A stretch of 64,000 nt of DNA, taken from positions 2,666,001 through 2,730,000 of the forward strand of contig OZ241894.1 in assembly GCA_965203575.1 (NCBI GenBank), given 5' to 3'. The notes under the pieces are model-generated. The model worked only from the letters and a program-made list of their open reading frames with translations, searched no databases and was not told the DNA's origin. A program made the translations under genes and the position numbers. The stretch comes from Aldehydirespirator sp965203575 (GTDB lineage Bacteria; Actinomycetota; Acidimicrobiia; Acidimicrobiales; Aldehydirespiratoraceae). Below are positions 35,442 through 43,313 of this stretch, piece by piece (position 1 is the stretch's first letter; every line of letters begins with the position of its first letter).

Positions 35442-36509
35442 ATGCAATCGACCACGAGATCACGCCGCAAGTTGTTCGAAGCCGTCGTGGACGAGAGTCA
35501 ACAGCATCGGGCGTTTCAGGAGATAGCCACCAGTGCTGCCCGCGCGGGAACCCGAACGCTGATGCAACAGACCTTCGATCAGTGGGACAGCCCTGACCGC
35601 CAGTTTGTGCGCGACTTCCAGACCGAGGGCTTCGATGCCCGCGTATTCGAGCTCTACCTCGCGGCCACGCTCGACAGCCTCGGCTGGACGGTCACAGCGA
35701 AATCTGGTCGACCGGACTTTCGCTGCCTGGGCGGCGGACTCGAGTTCTATGTTGAAGCCGCAACGGCCCACTCTCCTGGGAACCCCGCGACGCCGACCTC
35801 ACCTGAGGAGTACTTCGAGGAGCTCGCAGCATCAACAGACAATGTGGATGAGGTGGCTGTCAGGTTCGGCTCGGTGCTGCGCAGCAAAGCAATGAAGGAC
35901 TATCAGAATCTGCCTCACGTCGCAGGCAAGCCGATCGTGATAGCGGTCCAGGGCTTCTTCGGCGCCGGAGCGCTCTTCCACCCTGTACACCCACTCGTTC
36001 GCTACCTCTATGACATGGCGCTCACCGAGATCGACGACAGTGGCACCATCACCCCCACGGACGCAGCCGTCGGGTCTCACATCGGGGATACCAAGACGAT
36101 CGAGTCTGGTTGGTTCAACAATCACGAGGCCGCCTACATCTCAGCAGTGATGTGGTCCAACTCCGGGACCGCAGGCAAGTTCAATCGCATGGCTGTAGGT
36201 CTCGGTCTCGGCGCACCGGGATGCGAGATATACCGATTTGGGCTCGAACTAGATCCTCAGCCCGGAGCAACCAGACCTGCGTCCTTCTCTGAGCGGGTCG
36301 AGCCGGGTGGAGAAGAACCCTGGGAGGAGGGTCTGGTCGTCCTGCACAACCCCCACGCCATAGTCCCGCTGCCAATGTCTGCGTTCGAGGGAGTGACCCA
36401 GATACACCAAGTAGGCAACACGTTGTCGTATGACCTACGGGGCCGACAGATCTTCAACCAGATATCAATCTGCATCGCAACGGAACTGGACGGACCGAAT
36501 ACTAGATGA
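35442..36509 (+). CDS. Predicted PD-(D/E)XK-like protein of unknown function
   Basis: 355 aa. Not recognised by name. Residues 66-106 suggest a restriction-endonuclease-like core: ARVFELYLAATLDSLGW (E70), SGRPDFRCLGGGLEFYVEA (D92, E101, E105). The usual Lys of ExK is Ala, so catalysis is uncertain. The C-terminal half has no clear motif; it is hydrophilic with no membrane segment. AGGAG lies 6 nt before ATG 35442. It is divergent from the DUF4365 gene and sits between other nuclease genes, so a defence role is plausible but unproven. Confidence 0.6.
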   Translation: MQSTTRSRRKLFEAVVDESQQHRAFQEIATSAARAGTRTLMQQTFDQWDSPDRQFVRDFQTEGFDARVFELYLAATLDSLGWTVTAKSGRPDFRCLGGGLEFYVEAATAHSPGNPATPTSPEEYFEELAASTDNVDEVAVRFGSVLRSKAMKDYQNLPHVAGKPIVIAVQGFFGAGALFHPVHPLVRYLYDMALTEIDDSGTITPTDAAVGSHIGDTKTIESGWFNNHEAAYISAVMWSNSGTAGKFNRMAVGLGLGAPGCEIYRFGLELDPQPGATRPASFSERVEPGGEEPWEEGLVVLHNPHAIVPLPMSAFEGVTQIHQVGNTLSYDLRGRQIFNQISICIATELDGPNTR

Positions 36510-36921
36510 GCCGTTCACGGTCGCTGTCAGCTCCGCCGTGAGGTGACCCTCCACGCGCAAGAGGCTCGGTGTCACATGGTGTGCCTCGGTGGGGCCCGAA
36601 GCTGTGTCGTGGCTGGACAGGCGGCATTGGAGTATTCGTTGACGCGTCCGTGACAGCGGGCTGTTCCTGCTGCTTGGGAGATGGCTGTCTGGCTGGACTG
36701 GAATGTCGGCACGGCGGTCAACTCAGGTGAGGGGGACCCCACGGCGCAACCGTACTGAGCCCGTACCTCGGCTCGACTTGGTTGCCGCCACGCTCTAGGT
36801 TCGGCTGGTGTGCGGGGCCTGTTCGGTTGCCCGAGTGAGGCAGTTCATGACGTGCGATCGACACCGCCGGTGGTGATCAATGGACATTCACTCGATCGCT
36901 GCCTGTGCGCTGTCCATCGTG
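36510..36921. other. Gene-free stretch inside the defence island
   Basis: About 410 bp between two converging genes. No open frame with a ribosome-binding site, no strong hairpin and no repeat was seen. It may be a remnant of a lost gene. Confidence 0.4.
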
Positions 36922-37632
36922 CTAGTCCTCGAACTCGTCGAGGCGGTTCTTGGCGAGGAACTCAAGGCGTTGCGCCTGGACCCACAGAGTGCGACGGATG
37001 CCGGTACTGACCCGTCTCTCGCTGATCACCCGTGCGAGGTCTGCGATCGTTCGGGCACGCCTCGCTAGTCGGATGTCCGGGTGTTCGCGTTGACGCCGTG
37101 AACCGACCGGCAGGATCGTGCCCCGAACGGATGCTGGCAGCACGATCGCGTCCGCGGCTGGTATCTCCCCTTCGTTGAGCACGGCGTTGAACTGGGAGTC
37201 CTCAAGCGCCATCTGATAGACGGTGAACTCGGCCTTCTGTAGCGTCTCCTTGATCTCCGATTGAGGAAGCCCGTCCAGTTCCCAGAACGGCCACATCTCG
37301 ATCTCGGCGACCTCGAAGGGGTCGAGGACCCGCATCGCTACCGCGTCCGTGCGCTGATTGGTCAGGTGCCGGCGAATCCGGGTCCGCAGCTTCTCCCGTG
37401 TCTGGCCCACATAGATCGGCTCACCGTCGTAGTCCACAAACAGGTAGACCCCGTGCTTGCAGTCGCCAACCTTGCGGCCGTCAGAGGTTGTTGTGTCAAG
37501 CAGTCGCTTTACGCCTGCGTACAGCTGCGAGACCTCAAGGGTCTCTCCGCTGTCGATTGAGGCGACGAGTTCAGAGCTGGGTGCCGGGGCGGCGTGCTCG
37601 TCGGGAACTCCGGTCAGCCCGTGGTCAGTCAC
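36922..37632 (-). CDS. GIY-YIG family nuclease, probable restriction endonuclease
   Basis: 236 aa from GTG 37632. The catalytic domain is GVYLFVDYDGEPIYVGQ (GVY 61-63, YVG 74-76) followed by KLRTRIRRHL, whose Arg matches the catalytic Arg, with a downstream Glu candidate in EIKETLQKAEFTVYQ. The C-terminal ~80 residues are basic and may contact DNA. GGAG lies 5 nt before the chosen GTG; an in-frame TTG at 37653 is an alternative. It lies 58 nt after the C5 methyltransferase gene and close to vsr on the same strand, which makes it the likely cutting partner of that methyltransferase (GIY-YIG enzymes such as Eco29kI are known type II endonucleases). The recognition site is unknown. Confidence 0.75.
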   Translation of the reverse strand: MTDHGLTGVPDEHAAPAPSSELVASIDSGETLEVSQLYAGVKRLLDTTTSDGRKVGDCKHGVYLFVDYDGEPIYVGQTREKLRTRIRRHLTNQRTDAVAMRVLDPFEVAEIEMWPFWELDGLPQSEIKETLQKAEFTVYQMALEDSQFNAVLNEGEIPAADAIVLPASVRGTILPVGSRRQREHPDIRLARRARTIADLARVISERRVSTGIRRTLWVQAQRLEFLAKNRLDEFED

Positions 37633-37690
37633 TGGAACTCCAGGCCGGGGCAAGGGCGGCCGGGCCTTGAGAACCCTTCGAGCGGTTTCA

Positions 37691-38851
37691 CTACGCCGCG
37701 GCAGCCGCTGAGGGGAGTGCGGCGGCCGATGGGATCAGGGCGTGATCGGCGAGCCAGCGGATCAGGGGCACGCAAACGGCGTCGCCGAAGCCGTACAGGG
37801 CTTGTACCTCGCTCACTGGCGAGAAGTCGAAGCCTTCGGGTGTTCCCTGGAGTCGGGCGTATTCCCGTGGCGTCATCCAACGGACCCGTGCCGCGCCGCG
37901 TCCTGCTTCGACGACGGCCTGCCGTGATGAGCCGCCTCGTGCGGTGCGCAGGCATCCGGCAATATCGTCGTTGCGGATTTCCCACACGGCCCGCCCGGCG
38001 CGAGTGCGGCGGTAGGCGGTGCGCCATGCGAGCCTCGGGCCGCTACGGAGTCTGTCCAGTCGTTGTGACTGCAGCGGGGAGAGCGACTCGACGAAGCTGC
38101 CGAGCCGTTCGTCGCCCCACCACCGTTGGTCGCTTCGATGGAGCCGCTCGACGATGCTGTCGAGGCCGTGGTCTGTTCGTGGTGGTGCCGATAGGGGGAG
38201 TTGCTGCAGCAGCAGGTCGCGGTTGGCCTGCATGAAGGCGGCTACTGGCGCGGGCCGCAACGGGTCCGCCTCCCTGTGGCTCGCCGGCGCGACTCGGCCG
38301 AGGGTGCCGATCATGAACAGCCGCGGCCTGGACTGGGGTGTGAAGCTGCGTGCGTCCAAGACCAGCAGATCGCAGACGTATCCCAGCGAGTTGAGGTCGC
38401 TCACCGCGGCCCGCAGGTCCTTGCCTCGGCGCGACGAGACGAACGAGGCGACGTTCTCGACCAGCACCACCGGCGGCATCCGCGGCCGCATCTCGCCGAG
38501 GATCCTGGTGAACTCATAGAACAGGCCGGACTGCTCGCCGCTGAGGCCTCGGCGATTGCCTGCCAGGGACAGATCCACACACGGGAAGCTGGCCGCCGCA
38601 AGATCAACAGACGGAATGTCGCCGCCTTCGATGTTGCGGATGTCGTCGAGGCGGTAATGGGAGGCGTCGAAGTTCGCAGCGTACACAGCCAGCTTTGTCG
38701 GCTCGATGTCGTTTGCCCAGACCACCTCGATCCCGGCCTGCTCGAGACCGCAGCGCACCAGCCCCACGCCCGCGAAGAACTCTGCAGCCTGCAGAGGCCA
38801 TCTACCGGACGCCAGCCGAGCGTTCTGGAATGTGTGCTGGTCTACCGGCAT
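37691..38851 (-). CDS. DNA (cytosine-5)-methyltransferase
   Basis: 386 aa. Motif I AAEFFAGVGLVRCGL, motif IV ASFPCVDLSLAG with the catalytic Cys, motif VI VENV, motif VIII QSRPRLF, a variable target-recognition region (~200-300) and motif X near the end (GFGDAVCVPLIRWLA, with Asp where Asn is usual). It transfers methyl groups from AdoMet to cytosine C5. The C-terminus is an Ala/Ser-rich tail. It sits between vsr and the GIY-YIG nuclease gene, forming a compact type II-like restriction-modification cluster. Confidence 0.88.
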   Translation of the reverse strand: MPVDQHTFQNARLASGRWPLQAAEFFAGVGLVRCGLEQAGIEVVWANDIEPTKLAVYAANFDASHYRLDDIRNIEGGDIPSVDLAAASFPCVDLSLAGNRRGLSGEQSGLFYEFTRILGEMRPRMPPVVLVENVASFVSSRRGKDLRAAVSDLNSLGYVCDLLVLDARSFTPQSRPRLFMIGTLGRVAPASHREADPLRPAPVAAFMQANRDLLLQQLPLSAPPRTDHGLDSIVERLHRSDQRWWGDERLGSFVESLSPLQSQRLDRLRSGPRLAWRTAYRRTRAGRAVWEIRNDDIAGCLRTARGGSSRQAVVEAGRGAARVRWMTPREYARLQGTPEGFDFSPVSEVQALYGFGDAVCVPLIRWLADHALIPSAAALPSAAAAA

Positions 38852-38861
38852 CGTGTCTTAG

Positions 38862-38885
38862 CACTATTCTTGATCATTCTCAGTG
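38862..38885. promoter_or_regulatory. Interrupted palindrome upstream of the methyltransferase
   Basis: CACT-N5-TGATCA-N5-AGTG, centred at 38873, lies 11 bp upstream of the methyltransferase start in a locally AT-rich stretch. It could be an operator controlling the restriction-modification genes; no controller-protein gene is seen. Confidence 0.3.
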
Positions 38886-38987
38886 TGGCTCCAAGCCGCG
38901 GTTGTGTGACGAGCAGACGTTAGTGCTGGGGTGCGTCACGGGGGTGGACGGGCTCGACCGATCCGGCTGCACGACCGCAAGTCCCTC

Positions 38988-39437
38988 TCAGTCGTCCTGC
39001 CGGCCGAACCGGGCCGCTTGCACGGCTTGTTGGACCTGGTCGGCCACAGCCTCGGGATCCTCATGCTCCCAGAAGCGCAACACCGTCCATCCGGTCTGCT
39101 GAAGGTAAGCGTTGGTCTCGCTGTCGCGCTCGACGTTACGGGCGATCTTGTCAGCCCAGTACCGGGAGTTGGTCGCCGGCTGGGTGTGGTGATCAGGACA
39201 TCCGTGCCAGAAGCAGCCGTCGACAAACACGGCGATGCGGGCCTTACGCAGGACTAGATCAGCCGTGCGGGCAAGCTCCGGTTGAGGCCGCGCCGACACC
39301 CGGAACCTGATTCCGCGCCGATGCACGGCAGAACGCACCGCCATCTCGGGCTTGGTGTCGCGGCTGCGGTTGCCCTGCATGGACTTGCGGGCCGCCGACG
39401 ATGACGCCCAAGACTCCTTCCCGGAGTCTGCTCCCAC
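38988..39437 (-). CDS. vsr: Very-short-patch repair endonuclease (Vsr)
   Basis: 149 aa. Vsr nicks DNA next to T:G mismatches formed by deamination of 5-methylcytosine. NRSRDTKPEMAVRSAVHRRGIRFRV is the N-terminal signature; the catalytic Asp is in ARTADLVL (D60), followed by IAVFVDGCFWHGCPDH with the zinc-binding Cys/His residues, and ending in GWTVLRFWEHE. GTG 39437 is chosen because TACCGT lies 7 nt upstream, a leaderless arrangement; the frame remains open another 19 codons. It precedes a C5 methyltransferase, its usual partner. Confidence 0.9.
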   Translation of the reverse strand: MGADSGKESWASSSAARKSMQGNRSRDTKPEMAVRSAVHRRGIRFRVSARPQPELARTADLVLRKARIAVFVDGCFWHGCPDHHTQPATNSRYWADKIARNVERDSETNAYLQQTGWTVLRFWEHEDPEAVADQVQQAVQAARFGRQDD

Positions 39438-39444
39438 ACGCCGG

Positions 39445-39450
39445 ACGGTA
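39445..39450 (-). promoter_or_regulatory. Candidate leaderless -10 box for vsr
   Basis: On the minus strand TACCGT is followed by 7 nt and GTG 39437, the same geometry as at other leaderless starts here. Confidence 0.45.
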
Positions 39451-39755
39451 ATGGCCGTGAGCCGTTGGCGCTGACACGACCGGGCCGACAGCACGCACTA
39501 GAAGCACCGTCCCAGCTGTGAGGTTGAATCGGACTCCCTTAGGCGGTGCCCTAAGCCGCATCGTGCCACGGGACCTCTAGGAACTGCCTCAAGTGTCCCC
39601 TCGGTTGCCGCCGACGGCCTCGGTCTGAAACTGACGGCAGTTGTTGACGGTCGGTAGCGCTGGTTGACCGGCGGTGGAGGTGGTGGCCAACATGGGCTGG
39701 CCGTCCATCGTCGGGCGCTAGGGCTCCCGGCCGACCGAAAGGAGGCTCGCCGTCT

Positions 39756-40322
39756 ATGGCCTCTATCCTCGCCGTCGCCCTCGCCGACCCCATCATCGCT
39801 GACTCCGCTCTTGGCCCTGACACATGGTTCCTTGCCGTAGCGGCGTTCGGTTCCCTCGCTGCGGCCATCACAGGGGTGATCAACTGGTTCGGCCCGTGGC
39901 GTTTGCGCAACAACGTTGCAACCAAGCTCGTCTTTCATGATGTCCGCGTCAACGCGCTGGCTAATGCCGACACCAACACCATAGAAGCCATCGGTCTCGG
40001 CTTCGCTCTACGGTCTATCGCCGAGTTCCCGCTGGAGTTCTTCGTCACCGAAATGCACACTCAGATCGGGGACAAGACGCCATCACAGGCCCCCGAACCG
40101 AAGTGGATTGAGGTTTCAGTGGGCAATGCCGGCCGTTGGGATGACTCCCTGATCGGTGTCGATGCCCCTCGAGCCACAACCCTTGAGGCAACGATGCACG
40201 CGACCGTGCGGTTCAGGCGCCGGGACCGTAACCGCGAGCACGAGTTGCGTGTCGCTAAGCGTGTGCGGCTCCACTTCAATCCTGACGGAACGTTGGGTGG
40301 GGTTCAGTGGTACGACGCTTGA
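39756..40322 (+). CDS. Small membrane-anchored protein of unknown function
   Basis: 188 aa. Not recognised. One or two hydrophobic segments at the N-terminus (residues ~24-50, WFLAVAAFGSLAAAITGVI) are followed by a ~130-residue soluble domain that appears beta-rich and ends in RLHFNPDGTLGGVQWYDA. AGGAGG lies 10 nt before ATG 39756. It is divergent from vsr. A role in the neighbouring island cannot be read from sequence. Confidence 0.6.
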   Translation: MASILAVALADPIIADSALGPDTWFLAVAAFGSLAAAITGVINWFGPWRLRNNVATKLVFHDVRVNALANADTNTIEAIGLGFALRSIAEFPLEFFVTEMHTQIGDKTPSQAPEPKWIEVSVGNAGRWDDSLIGVDAPRATTLEATMHATVRFRRRDRNREHELRVAKRVRLHFNPDGTLGGVQWYDA

Positions 40323-40596
40323 CGAGTCACCGCTAGTCCGTGTGGTCGGAGGGTCTCCGCAGACCGCACCACGCGCCGACAACCTCACGCGAACCGACAC
40401 TAAGCCGCGGTGGCGGGCCTCCCCATGAGGCCGACCGGTCCTGGCGACTAGTGCTTAGGAGCCACTCCTATGGGGGTGGGCAGGTTGCTCCGCTGGTGCC
40501 TGTTGCGCGCTGCCGGGGTCAACTTGAATCCGAGGACAGCGCTAGAGGTGCCGGTCGGCCTGACGCGGGCGGGCTCCAAAGCATCAGGAGGTTCCC

Positions 40597-41385
40597 ATGA
40601 CATCTACGGCTGCGGTGAGCATGCCGTCCTCCGAGGCTGAGGCGGTGGCCGCCGTGACGGAGCAGCCGTTCGCGACGGTGCTCGCCGGCGGCACGCTGCT
40701 GGTGCCTCAGCACACTCTCGGCCAGGTCGCGGTGGAGCGGGCCGTGTGGCTCGGCCGGGCCGAGATGGACGGGATCTCGCGGTCGAACGGACGCATGACG
40801 GTCGGCGCAGCGACCCCCCTCGCTGCGTGCGCGAGGCTGGATGCTCCCGTCGGTCCGTGCGCGGCCGGCATCGGAGACAACGAGGTGAAGGCCCAAGCCA
40901 CCATCGGCGGCAACATCTGCTCGCCCAATCCCTACGGCGACCTGCGCGGACCGCTGCTGGCGCTCGGCGCGGTCCTGCGCTGGGCCGATCCCGACGGCAC
41001 CCACACCGGCGGCATAGCCGACTTCGCAGCCTCGGGTGGGGCCCGGCCGGGGGTGCTGCTTCTGGACGTCGCCTTCGCGGTTCCCGAGGCGGGCTCGTTC
41101 GTGGCGCTGCGGCGCCACCACACCCAGTCGTTGACCGCCATGTCGGTGAGCGCGGTCCGTGGTGCGGACGGTGCTGTGACCATCGCGGCCACGGGGGCGG
41201 CACCGGATGCCTGCCGGCTGCACGCCGCCGAGGCTGTTCTGGCCGGCGGCGGCTCGATCGCCGACGCGGCGGCCGCGTCCGTCTCCGACGCCGATCCCTA
41301 CGACGACGCTCTGGCGTCGGCCTCGTATCGCAGTCGGGTTCTTCCCGTCTACGTCGGCCGGGCCCTTGAGCAGCTTGGAGAGTGA
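40597..41385 (+). CDS. Xanthine dehydrogenase family FAD-binding subunit
   Basis: 262 aa, CoxM/CutM-like. FAD-binding motifs are AGGTLLVPQ (~31-39) and ATIGGNICSPNPYGDL (~107-122). It is somewhat shorter than the usual ~290 aa, mostly at the N-terminus. It passes electrons from the iron-sulfur subunit to an acceptor. AGGAGG lies 5 nt before ATG 40597. It is the first gene of a hydroxylase operon; the next gene begins 1 nt after its stop. Confidence 0.88.
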   Translation: MTSTAAVSMPSSEAEAVAAVTEQPFATVLAGGTLLVPQHTLGQVAVERAVWLGRAEMDGISRSNGRMTVGAATPLAACARLDAPVGPCAAGIGDNEVKAQATIGGNICSPNPYGDLRGPLLALGAVLRWADPDGTHTGGIADFAASGGARPGVLLLDVAFAVPEAGSFVALRRHHTQSLTAMSVSAVRGADGAVTIAATGAAPDACRLHAAEAVLAGGGSIADAAAASVSDADPYDDALASASYRSRVLPVYVGRALEQLGE

Positions 41386-41386
41386 C

Positions 41387-41911
41387 ATGGAACTGACCGT
41401 CAATTCCGTGGCCCGAACGGTTCAGTCGCCGCCGCTGACCTCGCTGCTGACCGTGCTGCGAGAGGAGCTCGACATCACCAGCCCCAAGGCGGGATGCGAA
41501 TCCGGAGGCTGCGGGGCCTGCACGGTGCTGGTGGACGGCCAGCCCCGCCGATCCTGCCTGACTGCGCTCTGCGCCGTGAACGGCTCCGAAGTCGTCACCG
41601 TGGAGGGGCTGGGCTCTCCCGAGGACCTGTCCAGGGTCCAGCAGGCCTTCATCCACCACTACGCCGCCCAGTGCGGCTTCTGCACCGATGGGATGGTGGT
41701 GGCGGCCACCGCCTACATCAACGCGGGCGGTTCGGACGACACCGGCGCGATCCGCGAGGCCCTGGCCGGGCACTTCTGCCGGTGCACCGGCTACGTGAAG
41801 ATCCTCGAAGCGGTGGCCGCCGCGGCGCGGGGCGACGAGTTGGACACCGACAGCACCGCATCGAGCGCCAACAACACCTATGTCACGATCTCAGCAGGAG
41901 GACAGCCATGA
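41387..41911 (+). CDS. Xanthine dehydrogenase family [2Fe-2S] subunit
   Basis: 174 aa, CoxS-like. The N-terminal plant-type ferredoxin domain has CESGGCGACTVLVDG and a fourth Cys in RRSCL; the C-terminal helical domain has QCGFCTDGM and HFCRCTGY for the second cluster. All eight cysteines are present. The short Ser/Thr/Asn-rich tail is not conserved. Its TGA overlaps the start of a 12-codon reading frame (ATGA at 41908-41911). Confidence 0.92.
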   Translation: MELTVNSVARTVQSPPLTSLLTVLREELDITSPKAGCESGGCGACTVLVDGQPRRSCLTALCAVNGSEVVTVEGLGSPEDLSRVQQAFIHHYAAQCGFCTDGMVVAATAYINAGGSDDTGAIREALAGHFCRCTGYVKILEAVAAAARGDELDTDSTASSANNTYVTISAGGQP

Positions 41912-41946
41912 AGGTCGTCGACCTCGTCAGAGGAGGCCGAGAATGA
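41908..41946 (+). CDS. 12-codon coupling ORF between FeS and Mo subunits
   Basis: Reads MKVVDLVRGGRE then TGA. AGGAG (41896-41900) lies upstream, its ATG overlaps the stop of the iron-sulfur subunit, and its TGA overlaps the ATG of the Mo-subunit gene (ATGA at 41943-41946). Both this frame and the next gene start with ATGAAGGTCGT coding MKVV, so it looks like a duplicated initiation region that now links the translation of both genes. Expression is not proven. Confidence 0.5.
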   Translation: MKVVDLVRGGRE

Positions 41947-43313
41947 AGGTCGTAGGGGCGCGCCTGCCCCGCTATGACGGCGTGGGTCACGTCACCGGGC
42001 GCACGACCTACGTGGACGATGTGCGCCTGCCCGGGATGCTGCACGCCGCAGCCCTGCGCTCCCCGCACCACCACGCCCGCATCACCCGCCTCGACACCAG
42101 CGCGGCCGAGGCCATGGCCGGCGTGCACGCCGTGATCACCCACGCCGACGTGCCCCTGCTGGTCTACGGCCACCTCTCCGGGGCCGGCATCCCCGGCGAC
42201 GAGCCACTGCTGGCCAAGGACCACGCCCGCTACCGGGGCCAGCCGATCGCGCTGGTGGCCGCCGACACGGTGGACATCGCCCGGGCCGCGTGCGCGGCCA
42301 TCGACGTGGGCTACGAGGAGCTGCCCGCCCTGTTCGACGTCCGCCTCGCGTTCGACGACGACGCACCGGTGATCAACGACACCTTCGGCAACTGGTACGA
42401 CCAGTACGAGGGCAACCTCGACGTCCGCCAGATCCGCAAGGGCGACATCGAGGCGGCCTTCGACGCGGCCGACCTGATCGTGTCGGGCGTGTACCGCACC
42501 CAGTCCCAGGAGCAGGTGCCGCTGGAGACCCAGGTGTGCGTCGCCATACCCGAGCCCGACGGTCGCCTCACCATCCACACCTGCACCCAGGCCATGTACT
42601 TCTCGCTCGGCGTGGTGTGCTCCCACCTGCAGCTCCCCATGAGCCAGGTGAAGATGGAGGGCGGCACCGTCGGCGGCGGTTTCGGCGGCAAGGTCGACAC
42701 CGCCTCGGACACGCTGACCGCGCTGGCCGCGCAGAAGACCGAGCGGCCCGTCAAGTGGCGCTGGACCCGCGAGGAGGAGATGCTCGCCTCCGGCAACCGC
42801 GGTCCCTGGCACATGGAGATCATCGACGCGGTCAGCAGCGACGGGTGGATCCTGGGCCGCAAGATGCTCACCATCCACGACGCGGGCGCCTACGGACGCT
42901 TCTCGGTGTACGGAGTGACCAAGCACAGCTTCCACCACACCGGCGCCTACACCATCCCCAACCTGCACTTCGACGGGTACGTCGTGTTCACCAACCGCAT
43001 CCCCACCACCGCCATGCGGGGCTACGGGATAACCGGGCTGTCCACCGCCATCGAGGTCCACGCCGAGCGGGTGGCCCGAGAGCTGGGAATGGACCCCTAC
43101 GAGTTCCGGCTCAAGAACGCCAACCGGGTCAACGACACCTCGCCCAACCGGATCCCCTACGAGGATCCCAGCACGGTGGAAGTGATGCAGTCGCTGGCTT
43201 CGGCCACCGGCTCCGAGATGAGCGGCGATCTGCGGGCGATGACCAGGGACCAGCGCTCCGGCGACATGCTGCCGGATCATCTTGTGGCCCAGATCGGATC
43301 AGGAGGTCACTGA
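41943..43313 (+). CDS. Xanthine dehydrogenase family Mo-binding subunit, N-terminal half
   Basis: 456 aa. Corresponds to the first part of a CoxL/XdhB-type molybdopterin subunit: LPRYDGVGHVTGRTTYVDDVRLPGML, then the a/b-hammerhead domain and the cofactor loop GGTVGGGFGGKVDT. The later half is encoded by the next gene. AGGAGG (41931-41936) lies 6 nt before the ATG. The C-terminus (MLPDHLVAQIGSGGH) is a free end, not a broken domain. The substrate is unknown; members hydroxylate CO, aldehydes, purines or N-heterocycles. Confidence 0.88.
   Translation: MKVVGARLPRYDGVGHVTGRTTYVDDVRLPGMLHAAALRSPHHHARITRLDTSAAEAMAGVHAVITHADVPLLVYGHLSGAGIPGDEPLLAKDHARYRGQPIALVAADTVDIARAACAAIDVGYEELPALFDVRLAFDDDAPVINDTFGNWYDQYEGNLDVRQIRKGDIEAAFDAADLIVSGVYRTQSQEQVPLETQVCVAIPEPDGRLTIHTCTQAMYFSLGVVCSHLQLPMSQVKMEGGTVGGGFGGKVDTASDTLTALAAQKTERPVKWRWTREEEMLASGNRGPWHMEIIDAVSSDGWILGRKMLTIHDAGAYGRFSVYGVTKHSFHHTGAYTIPNLHFDGYVVFTNRIPTTAMRGYGITGLSTAIEVHAERVARELGMDPYEFRLKNANRVNDTSPNRIPYEDPSTVEVMQSLASATGSEMSGDLRAMTRDQRSGDMLPDHLVAQIGSGGH

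Noticed and set aside
39498..39938. 146-codon minus-strand frame upstream of vsr
   Set aside because: It overlaps the plus-strand membrane-protein gene, which has an AGGAGG site and a clear hydrophobic segment; the minus frame lacks both.
41883..43280. 465-codon open frame on the minus strand
   Set aside because: Antisense to the Mo subunit gene, without motifs or a start signal.
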